A stretch of 64,000 bases of DNA from Aplidium turbinatum. Its lineage: Eukaryota > Chordata > Ascidiacea > Aplousobranchia > Polyclinidae. Below, one piece after another: positions 11,425 through 21,100 of this stretch. The stretch is from contig OU964929.1 in the NCBI GenBank assembly GCA_918807975.1, positions 10,867,197 to 10,931,196 on the forward strand, read 5' to 3'. The translations under genes and the position numbers were made by a program. Within the stretch, counting starts at the first letter, position 1. Each line of letters starts with the position of its first letter. The notes beneath the pieces are model-generated. The model was not told where the DNA came from and searched no databases. It was given only the letters and a program-made list of their open reading frames with translations.

Positions 11425-11631
11425 TTATATCTTATTTAATATGCGAGCAATCGTTGTTCGAAGACAGCCCCCCAACGAAGCTTTTGCCCAATGCATTTCA
11501 ATGGCGAATCGATCGTCTTTCAGTTCACGCCCTGCGTGATCACGATAATTAATTGTCTCCCATTTATTCATTTCTTGCTCAATTTCAACAGATTTGCTAT
11601 CGTTGAAAAGCACAAGCATAGATCTAACCAA
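11425..11631 (-). CDS. Repeated small ORF, unit 3 of foldback element
   Basis: Third direct unit, again 372 bp on. Nearly identical to unit 2, with M at the presumed start and LVLFNDSKSVEIEQE. It stays open from TTG at 11631 to the stop. Function unknown. Confidence 0.3.
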   Translation of the reverse strand: MVRSMLVLFNDSKSVEIEQEMNKWETINYRDHAGRELKDDRFAIEMHWAKASLGGCLRTTIARILNKI

Positions 11632-11687
11632 CTAAGTTAATACCAAGTCCCAAAATATTACTAGCTCCATCTAGTGGTCACCTAAAC

Positions 11688-11996
11688 TTGACCTCACAAA
11701 GGATCAAAGTTCTACACCGCTCTAGAGCACACATCGCTTTCCTATTGATCAGTGTTTGTTACATTACTGGATTCGAACAAGCCATTACACCACCAATTAG
11801 GCTATTTGTGTGCCTGATCCTAATCCTTTCTATGACTTTAGCATTTTTTCAATATAAATGGGAGACAATTAATTATCGTGAACACGCAATGCGAATCCAA
11901 AAAGACGATCGATTCGTCATTGAAATGCATTGTGCAAAAGCTTCGTTGGGAGGCTGTCTTCGAACAACGATTGCTCATATATTCAATGAGGTATAA
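11688..11996 (+). CDS. Rearranged ORF unit 4, inverted half of foldback element
   Basis: The C-terminal 50 codons match the unit (KWETINYREHA, KDDRF, IEMH, AKASLGGCLRTTIA). The first half is replaced by spacer-derived sequence rich in hydrophobic residues (CLILILSMTLAFF). It looks like a junction product at the symmetry centre rather than a gene. Confidence 0.2.
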   Translation: MTSQRIKVLHRSRAHIAFLLISVCYITGFEQAITPPIRLFVCLILILSMTLAFFQYKWETINYREHAMRIQKDDRFVIEMHCAKASLGGCLRTTIAHIFNEV

Positions 11997-12161
11997 AAAT
12001 AAAATTTAGCGCTTCAATAAACAGTAACATATTCTTTTAAATGGTTGTCGTTTAATGTTTTTATCATTGCAAATAAACTTCTGATAATGGTTTGAATTTG
12101 GTCAAGTTTAGGTGGCCACCAGATGGAGTTAGTAGTATTTTGGGACTTGGTATTAAATTAG

Positions 12162-12368
12162 TTGGTTAGATTTATGCTTGTGCTTTTCAACGGTAGCAAA
12201 TCTGTTGAAATTGAGCAAGAAATGAATAAATGGGAGACAATTAATTATCGTGATCACGCAGGGCGTGAACTGAAAGACGATCGATTCGCCATTGAAATGC
12301 ATTGGGCAAAAGCTTCGTTGGGGGGCTGTCTTCGAACAACGATTGCGCGCATATTCAATAAGATATAA
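12162..12368 (+). CDS. Repeated small ORF, unit 5 (inverted) of foldback element
   Basis: A plus-strand copy of the 68-codon frame (FMLVLFNGSKSVEIEQE at the N side, TTIARIFNKI at the C side), 372 bp from unit 4. An AATAAA follows the stop. It is in the opposite orientation to units 1-3, so transcripts across the element would fold into long hairpins. Confidence 0.3.
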   Translation: MVRFMLVLFNGSKSVEIEQEMNKWETINYRDHAGRELKDDRFAIEMHWAKASLGGCLRTTIARIFNKI

Positions 12369-13229
12369 AAATGAAAGTTAGCACTTCAATAAACAGTAAC
12401 ATGTTCTTTTAATTGGATTTGATTTAGATTGTTTATCATTTAAAATGATGTTTTCGTTATGGTTTGAATTTGGTCAAGTTTAGGTGGCCACCAGATGGAG
12501 CTAGTAGCATAGTGGGACTTGGTATTAACGTTTTTGGTTAGATCTATGCTTGTGCTTTTCACTGATCGCATATTTGTTTAAACTGAACAACAAATCAATA
12601 AATGGGAGACAATTTCCTTCTGGTGTGTTTCATTGCATTTCCACCCCGCATTTCCTCTTTCATAATAGTATATTCCAATGTGTGTGACGTTTTTTGACGT
12701 CATCATTTTGTCCAGTTGACCAACAGGGCGTCTTGTGCAAGAGCACCCCTAATTTTAACTAAAAGAATTGAGAACTAACTCACTCACTGCACTCACGTCC
12801 AATTCTCAAAATGGAGAGAATAGAAATCAAGCGACAGAAAGGCGAGAATGGGAAAGAGAGTGAAGGGGGTTCCGGAAGGCGAGTGACAACGGAAACTAGC
12901 TGATCATCGTTATTCCAGTCGTTTTTAGAACGTTTGAAAGGGAATATTAATAAAATTTTCTTTAAAATTGCTAAAAACAACAATTCCCCTTTTAAGACAA
13001 AATTTCCTTGTAAAATTGTTAAAAATCCTTCTTATCTTCATTTTCTTTTTTTATCCTTCAAAGCGTTGAAAAATCCCGATTTTGGGATAAAATCCTTCAA
13101 AGTGGAAGCGTTGGTCAGGACAGTCAATTGAGTCCTTGACCAAAATAAAATTATTTTATTGACTGGACTTTCTACTGTGACACCTTGCGGCGATATTGGA
13201 ACTTTTTTCTTAAATTGACATCAGGTTTG

Positions 13230-13400
13230 ATTGAATGATTGAATCTTTATTCTCGGACTGGTCACCGAGATTGACAGTGTGAAGTTTCCGATTGTTGTTG
13301 AAGAATTATTCCATCCATTAAATTCAGCTGAACGGAGAGCAGTTCTTAACGTGCGTTGGTCAAGCGCACATTCCAAATCGAGTCAGTTCAGTTTATTTTT
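13230..13400 (-). mobile_element. SINE tail fragment
   Basis: On the minus strand GTTCAGCTGAA, AATAATTCTT and GAAACTTCACACTGTCAA line up in order with the tail of the SINE at 5560-5885. It ends in ATTCAATCATTCAATCA, a short tandem tail typical of LINE-mobilised SINEs. Confidence 0.5.
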
Positions 13401-13570
13401 TGTTTTGTTGGCGAAAAAGAAAGACACAAAAAGCAAAAACACAATAAACACAAATAATTCGCACAAGGATGGCAGCGAAAGACCAAAAGGTCACCAAAGT
13501 CAGCTGCCACCCAAACATTTAAACAAAAGACCCAAAATTAAGAACATTAACACTTATGGTATATAATATA

Positions 13571-14365
13571 TAGCACAATACCAGCACTTTAATTTGTAAA
13601 AATTAACAATGGAATTAACAATACATTAACAATGGAATAACACTGGGCAACATAAAAAAAAAATTTTGTGTAGAGAAATAAGCGGATGATACGTTTCAGG
13701 AGTGATCATTGTACAAATTCTTTAATAAACATTTATATTTAAATTTAAAAACATTGTAAGACTTTTCTTTTATTTCTTTTGGTACTTGATTCCATAGTTT
13801 CACTCCATTAAAACATAGCATCTTCTTACCAGAGTTTGACGTTGTAGAAGGCAAATATAAATCATTTTTTTGGTTCTGACGGGTTTTATGATGGTGAATT
13901 TTATTTACAAAAATAAAGCAGCCAGCAAAGGCCCGGGCAGCATTTTGTGCACACATTTGTACATAAATTTTGCAGTTTCTAATTTAATAATATCGTCAAT
14001 TCTGAGCACATTAAATTGGTGATAAAGAACAGTTGTATTTGTTGACCTCGGCAAAAATAAGCAGGATTGAATGAACTTGTTTTGTAACACTTGTAGTGGA
14101 GCAAGCAATGTAGAGTTTGCTCTTCCCCAATTTATAATCGAGTATTGGATCTTGGATTGAAACAAAGCATAATATAAAGCCCGTAGTTCTGTTAAAGGGG
14201 CAATGTATCTCAGCTTAAATGCTATGCCGCAGACCTTTGCAAGCTGCTTTCTAAGATTAATAATATGACTATCCCATGTCAATCGCTCATCCAAAGTTAC
14301 ACCTAGATAGTTTATACATTTCTTCCTTTCGATGGATCGGCCACTGATGGACAGACTAAAATTTT
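13571..14365 (-). mobile_element. 5'-truncated LINE, C-terminal part of the RT ORF
   Basis: On the minus strand the frame gives INYLGVTLDERLTWDSHI, LRALYYALFQSKIQYSIINWG and LQVLQNKFI. After a shift of frame near 13905-13956 it continues with KMLCFNGVKLWNQVPKEIK and NVFKFKYK. This is the conserved region after the RT domain in Jockey/CR1-like non-LTR elements (LTW..H....Y.S.I.YGI..WG). Its 3' side has CATTGTTAAT tandem copies near 13600-13640. The 5' end is cut at about 14365, right against a tRNA-like SINE head. Confidence 0.8.
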
Positions 14366-14369
14366 CTGC

Positions 14370-14445
14370 TGCAATTGTCAGCGTCGCTTGGTCTTGAAGC
14401 TTCTTCGTTCACGAAGTCACCAACTGAGCTATAGTTTAATTTGGC
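14370..14445 (-). mobile_element. tRNA-like SINE head abutting the LINE
   Basis: The minus strand reads TAGCTCAGTTGGTGACTTC, then a TTCAAGACC box, and resembles the head of the SINE at 5560-5885 over about 50 nt. The LINE coding sequence starts almost at once after it. Confidence 0.5.
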
Positions 14446-14471
14446 CTGATTTAACCAAAAATTATACAGTA

Positions 14472-14747
14472 GGGGAACGTTCAAATATTACGTAACGCCT
14501 TCGAGGGGGAGGGGGGGGTTTATGCAAAGCGTTACGTTAGCGTCACATCGGGGGGGAGGGGCTTCAAGCAAAACGTTACGTCACGCTTTCGAGTACGGAA
14601 TGGTAGTTTTTTGTGCTGAATTTGTAGTGAAAAAGCGTTACATGGGGGAGGGGGGGATTGAAAAAAGCGTTACGTTGGCGTTACATGGGAGAGGGGGGGG
14701 GGTCAAAAATTCGGAAAAAAAGCGTTACGTAATATTTGAACGTTCCC
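14472..14747. mobile_element. 276-bp MITE with TA duplication
   Basis: Perfect ends GGGGAACGTTCAAATATTAC and inverse (TATTTGAACGTTCCC), with TA on both sides (14470-14471, 14748-14749). The interior has four GCGTTACG-type words and long G runs. TA target sites fit the Tc1/mariner group. Confidence 0.8.
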
Positions 14748-15061
14748 TAGTACAACTACCAACGAATTAAGATTCCGTGGACTTCCAGTTAAAATTTAAC
14801 AGCAGTAGGCCTACACCTTAATTTAATAACGGAAGTCACGGTTTTATCGGCAACAGGTATCTTCGCCCGGAACGAAAACAACAGTTAGACAATTTCTGAC
14901 AGTTAAACCAACCGATTTATTTTGTTTTAAGAACTTGAGATGATTACATTTTCCTCTCAAAATAACATCTTTTTTGAAGAGTTAGATCTGAACTGGCTGC
15001 ATTAACTCAATAACTCATACATTAAAATGTCAAATCTTCACATTTCAGAGAGCGTGTAAAT

Positions 15062-15067
15062 TTTATT
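15062..15067 (-). terminator. CTR9 poly(A) signal
   Basis: AATAAA on the minus strand, about 50 nt after the CTR9 stop codon, in the context GCGAATAAAATTTAC. The spacing fits a very short 3' UTR. Confidence 0.6.
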
Positions 15068-15115
15068 CGCGATAAAAACAGTCCGTGAAACATAATCCGA
15101 AGTTCAATGGCTCCA

Positions 15116-18100
15116 TCACTCATCGTCTGAATCATCATCACCACCATCATGTGATTGCTCTTCATCATCGGACGCAGGGGCTGTTCCTCCCACACTTTCA
15201 TCATTGCTTTCATCTACAAAGAAGGTTAATTAAAACTCAGTCTAGGTCTTTCAGTCGTTTATGAACAAGTAAACAATTATGTCTTGGTAGGCTAATACTG
15301 TTCTTAGTCTTCTACAAAACTAGGCCTCCTCAGGTAGGCAGGTTAACAATAAAAGACTTAGGCTAATAGTCTTTGCGTTGCATAAAAAAAATTGACAATA
15401 AAGAAATCGTTGAACGTAGATCCGGTGTAGCTTCGATAAGAAAATCAAACCTTTTCTAAAGCTAATAGCGAAAAATACAACGTTTGAAGTTCATAATTTG
15501 TTGAGCACAACAGAGAGGGAAAAACTTTAATTCGGCTGTTGTAAAAATAATATGATAGGCTACATTCAAACTAAATCAGTATAAAAAATAAAACCATAAC
15601 AAACTGAATTCTACAGCAGACAAGTAGCAGGAAAAGTTTATAACTTATCATCGAGTTAGCTGCTTCCGGTTTCCTTAATGTGATAAATGTCAAGGAAGGT
15701 CGAAATAGGTGAAAAACCAGACGAAAAAACTCAAACGCAAGTGTGGCACGAAACAGCTTAACCCGCTTTCGGGATTTTGCTCTATTTACATACCACAAAC
15801 CTAAGTTGTTTCTGGCAGAACACAAGGTCGACTTGACTTCGCTGAGCACCCCAACATCGGGAGCTCCCACTCTCGCATGTAAAGCAACGTTGACCAACGG
15901 GTGTGAGGACAAGCGACCCAGCCCGACCCTCCTCCACACAATTACTTTGCAAGCTTAAACTTGAAGTGAAATAAACCGATCAAATCCGGAACCTTCACAC
16001 AACTACACTTATTCAAAAAGGTTTCGTCAGAACACTAAACACGAGGAAAAAAAATAAACTAATTTTTAACCTTTTTGCTGCGCTTCTCCTTCAGAAGATT
16101 CGTATGCGCTGGCAACGGAGTCTTGTGCTGCTTCTTCATCATTAACATCGGAGGGATCGTCTTCAGAAGAGGCAGCAGAATCTTGGAGTGCAACATCACC
16201 TTGGTCCTCATCTTCGGATGATGAGTTGAAACGAGCCTGAGCTGGAGCAGCATCCCTGCAGCGAATTACATTGACAGAATAAAAGAAATGAACCCAGGGA
16301 AAATTAACCAGGTTGTTCTAATTTACATCTTTCAGTAACTTTGTTTTGTAGACGGCTTTGTTGAAACATAGGCTTAAAACTCATTCGGCGTAGAACGCGC
16401 AATTACGTCAATGACAGAGAAAGTTTTTCTTTTATGCTAATTTACATTGGCGAAAGTAATTTTTTGCAGAAAAATACGATTGTTATCTGATGAGAAACTT
16501 CCTTTTGGCAATTGTTGCTAGTTATGGTTAAATCACGAATATAGGGTGGAAATCGCAGTTGTCTGTTTAAATTGGAGAGAAACTATTTCCGGCACCAGAT
16601 TCTTGAAAGTTGTCCTTGCTACAATATTCAAGGCTCTTTCATAGATGATCGACGCAGAGCTGACCTGGTCAGTGGATGTATCAACATGGACATCTTCAAC
16701 GCTTTACAAGACCGGTTAAAAAAAAACTAGATTAAGAATGTACAATTGTACAAAAGACCTTTTCAATTTTCATAACTCACTGGGAATTATAGATTGTGTC
16801 ACCAGACGAGAACTATCTTGACATACTACGTAACGAGAAGGGTACATATCCTCGGACTTAAAATTACAACGTGGTCCTTTACACAATATACAAAGCTTCC
16901 TCACACTTCAAGCTGATTGTTATCAGAAGAAAGAGATGAATCCGAATCGGAGATGTAAGCGCGTGATTTGATCTTCATTTTCTGCTTCACGCTAAGATTT
17001 TCTTTCTTTGGAGGCTTCTTGCTTCGTTTTACAGCCGTGGAGTCGTTATCAGAATCACTGTCGTCCTAAAAACAAGAAACATTTGAGAAGCACAATAAAG
17101 AGATGTTTATGCGACGGTGAAAATTCGGTGATATAGAAAACGAGTTCACCACATAAGTGAACAGTAGTAGAACACCAAGAGAACTCTATTTTATAAAATA
17201 CATACGTTGGACAAAGGCCTATCTCCAGTTCCCCGCTCTTTCTTGCTCTTCAGCTTTCGTTTCTTCTTTGCTCCTGAAGGTTCACCCTTTTTCCTCTTGG
17301 CAGAGACAATCGCGTCACTGCTGCTGCCGTCGTTGACAAAATCGTCTTGAGTTCGTGGCTGCTTTCTCTGCGTCATACAGCAACGTTTAATCAACGTTAA
17401 TTTCACAAAAGTACTAGTCTAATCATAGAACAAACTGTGCCGGTGAAGTGGCGCATTATTTGTACGCAGCATTCCTGCTACTCCAGTAGTTCTTAAGTCG
17501 TTACTCGTTTAGTGTAGTGGTTTTTAAAAATGTAAGATCCGTAGGTCTCCTTACCAAGACCACCAATTCCCATGGCCTATAAAACAAGCAAAACTTTTCT
17601 CCGCTGATCTGCAATGAAACAATCACTCACTGAAACAATCAGTACAATACAAAAAAACGAATAAAATATTTGCTTTAGAAAGTTATCTGGATAAGGAACT
17701 GGTCTTACTTTTAGACCTTTTCTGACCTTTCTCGAAGAATTCTTTGACCTTTTTAAAGCTATGTCTCCTTTTCTTTTTTTCTGTTTAAATTGAAAATACA
17801 TTTTATTCTACGCTAAGCTCTTTACTTACACTCCAAGTGCTCTCTATTACTGCAAAGCTAAGGAAGGATGAATCAACATTATCAACAATCATAGCTGAAA
17901 GTCCAGAAACTAACAGATGACTAACTTTTGGCTTAGACCTTAAGCTTTTCCTGTGATAACTAACTCAGCCAGTCAATTTCTAATAACTCCATTTTCCATA
18001 AATTCTGCAGACGTTGAACCAATATAAAAAAAGCTTGTTTTCTGGTTGGGAAACTGTTACTGCTGCAATTACTATTGTTTAATTGGTTGAACAAAAAAGC

Positions 18101-21100
18101 TGCACTTTTATTCGTTTGCTAGATCTCAATTCTCGAAACATAAAAAAGATAAGAATTCTATACTGTATAGCGCTGCCTCTATCGCAGATATTTGTTGCTC
18201 TCAGGGCTTTGCAAAGCAGGAAGTTTCTGCGCAGGCGCATAGATTCACAGCCCTGAACCATTTTAACACATATATATCTTTCGATAACGAGTGCTAGGCA
18301 AGAATGAAATTGGTGTTAATATTTTAGGGTCATCTCAACAAAATAATCAAAAAAGGCCAGATTGCAAGAAATGAATATATAAAGGCTAAACAATTACACT
18401 TTAAAACATTCAAAAAAGTCCTGCTTTACCACTAAGAAGTAAACTATACTACTGTACTGTATATTTATCAAATTATTGTTTGTTTGGTTTAGTTTTAAGC
18501 CCACAGCGATAAGAAATTGTTTTTTTGTGAAGACAGAATATGTTTAAAACTTTCAATCATCTTTGAAATTCAATTGTTTCAAATATTACTAATCAAGAAC
18601 CTTCTCGAAAAACACGAAGTAAAAAAAACGGCCAAAAATTAAAATCTGTTCACAAAATGGCGTAACTATTGCGGTTTTGTAAACCATGAAGCTTGCATTT
18701 TGGGTGTCCATTTGAACATGGGTTTTTTTAATGAAGGATAAAAAATTGTTTTCGAGAGTTATTTATAGATCATAGCACAAAGTAAACAGGGACTAAGGGG
18801 GAAAAGTTCTATCAATAAACCTGTTATTGAAAAAGGAGTCATAACTAATTTTTATTGTTGATTGACACTACAGAGAAACGACGCCATTATATATTACTCT
18901 ATGAAGGTGATAATGAACGAGGAAAACGATTGGGATCAAAATGTGGAAGCCGACGTTGTAGCAGGTCCAATAAAGAGAGGAACCCGAGAGGAGGTGACGC
19001 AAACAATAAAGAGAATGAAATCGGGAAAGGCTCCAAGACTATCCGAAGTCATTGTGGAAATGATACGTGCAAGTGGAAGACGCAAGTGTGAAGACGCTTT
19101 AGGTGTACCTCTGGCGTTCTCATTAGAACTGTTATAAAAAGACAAATGACATTCATCGGGCACGTCTATCGTAAGCGCGGAATTGAGCACTCGGTAATGA
19201 TTGGGCGGCTTCCTGGTCAAAGGCACCAGGCGTCCACGATTAGAAAATTTTTAAGAATCTTTTAACATGGACAAACAAGGATTTTGTAAATTTAGTGAAA
19301 ACAATGGACGATCAATTGTTGTGCAAAAATCACGGTAGCCGATGCCTTATTTAAGAAAGGCCGATGATGATGATGATGAATTAAAACCTAGCAATTTTGA
19401 GGTAAAAGCTTACCTTTCCTCCAGATTTCTTCTTTGGAGCTTCCTCCTCCTGTTCAGCCATTTGGATCAGTTGCTTATTTTTATCCCTGATTTGCGCTCT
19501 CTGTTCCATGAGCGCTCGCATCTTTTCCTCTTGTGCCCGGATTCGACTTCGCTAAATTTGAAAAGATCTTTGTTATGTTTTCACGATTTTGCAATCACCC
19601 TTCAGGATACCCCATTAAAACTTTTCTACAAATAAAAGCAGCAATTTTGTGACATGTAAATTGTGAGACATTTTCACAAGCTGGCATTATTTATTAATGA
19701 TCTTAAATTTCAAATAAATATAAGTAAACAAATGTCGGTTGAAATGAAGAAATCTGTCAAAAACATACTTCTTCTTCCAGTTGTTTCTCGCGCATAAGAG
19801 CTTTCTCTCTTTCTTGCTCTTCTTTCATCTTCCTCTCTTCTTCATCCTGTCTCCTAGCTCGCGAGACGTGGTATTGTGCTTGCGAAAGCAAATCACGGCA
19901 TTTGCTAAAAGCGAGCAACAAGTTTAGCAACTTTTCCAATCAAATTTATCCTTGTACAGAACCTGACTGTGTTCGAATCTAACTGGAGAGACACCGAAGA
20001 GTTTCAAAGGGGCAATATTCGCGCGCTTTGTAGGGTCAATAAGAAAAGAGAAGACAGGAAAGAAAAGTGCAAGGCAAATCGAAACATACCTAGCTTCCTT
20101 GGCCGCGTGGTTGAGATCGAATCTCATTCTGTCGCCGTTCTTGCTCAAGTAGGTGAAGTACCTGAAAATTGCACAGTTGAGTGTGAACCAAAACCGAAAG
20201 ACAATTTAGTGCAGGGGAAATGTTTCATAAACAAGAAAGAACGACAAATCTCCAAAACTTCTTTATCGAGTGGCACTTACTGAAGTCACAATAGAAGACA
20301 AGTGGTTATTAGGAGGATTCAATTGGGCCAACCGGTGACAACATGACCTACCCTTGGGCGAGCTCAAGCTCTGCCACAGCTCCCAGGACCGTTCGCAAGT
20401 CGCTCTTCTCATCTTGGAGAGCGGATGTTGCGAGTTGTTGGAGCACAATCGATGTGTTGTACAAAACCGCAGTGTCATGTGGAGCGACGTGTCTCGCCTG
20501 TTGAATGGAGGAAAGAAAATCTGATTGCTCGATTTCATAACCGGTCAACATTACGCCAACGGTAAAAATCGCCGTAAAATGAAGATAACGAAAAGCAAAT
20601 ACACACAAAAACTGTAACCTCTATGTCTGAATTCACTGAAAAGAGATGGTTTGTCACGATAATGTACAATTCTACAAAGTAATCAAAATCTTGTCGCTAG
20701 CTACTTTCCAACGTTGATGTTTGTGATTGAAGCGAATTTCTTTGACTAAACTGGCTACTAGGTAGTAGCTAAAAAGTAACACAATCACAACATCTTCATA
20801 GAAAATTTCATCATTATCTAACACCATCTTACTCGCAGAAGAGTTTTTCGACATTCTTGGAGCTTTCCGCACTTGAAGTAAGCGCGAGCAAGATAGAGCA
20901 GCAGTTCTGGGTCTCGGCGTCGTTTGAATTTCCTTGCGCAGTTCTCGTACATTTGCACAGCGCTGATGAACTGTCGTTGCTCGATGTACACGTGCGCAAG
21001 ATTCAACCAAACATCAGGCACATTGGCAGTTGCTTCGCGGACCTGAAGTCAGTGAAATCCGGCCGATTTACGAATGCTTTGTCGAAGTACAAAATATGTC

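Larger units (their letters stand above)
10296..12752. mobile_element. Foldback element built from a 372-bp ORF-bearing unit
   Basis: The outer arms are near-identical inverted copies running from GGTCTTGCACAAGACGCC (about 10305) to GGCGTCTTGTGCAAGAGC (about 12727), including TGACGTCAAAAAACGTCA and AATGCGGGGTGGAAATGC. Inside, the left half holds three direct units spaced exactly 372 bp apart. The right half holds two inverted units, also 372 bp apart. A unique spacer lies near 11690-11850. Target duplication unclear (TA or TTA at the ends). No transposase recognised. Confidence 0.75.
8762..13113. mobile_element. Large host hAT-like element holding two younger insertions
   Basis: The left end CAGTGCTTCCACTT at 8762 is mirrored by AAGTGGAAGCGTTG ending at 13113. 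Both subterminal parts share GGAT and AAATTTTGTARG words. Flanks GTTAGGGC (8754-8761) and GTCAGGAC (13114-13121) agree at 6 of 8 positions, consistent with an old duplication. Elements 8811-9559 and 10296-12752 sit inside. The same terminus is seen again at 38158-39580. Confidence 0.45.

Noticed and set aside
13696-14294. Two minus ORFs as separate host genes
   Set aside because: They are consecutive parts of one LINE ORF2 in different frames.
15022-15213. Met-rich minus frame [11 protein letters not shown]
   Set aside because: Wrong frame of the last CTR9 exon. The phase-1 reading gives [10 protein letters not shown]...DDDSDDE and stops at 15116.
16059-16253. 64-codon minus frame rich in Leu/Lys/Met at a CTR9 exon
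   Set aside because: It is the wrong frame of CTR9 exon 24. The true frame is acidic ([24 protein letters not shown]) and joins both neighbours in phase.
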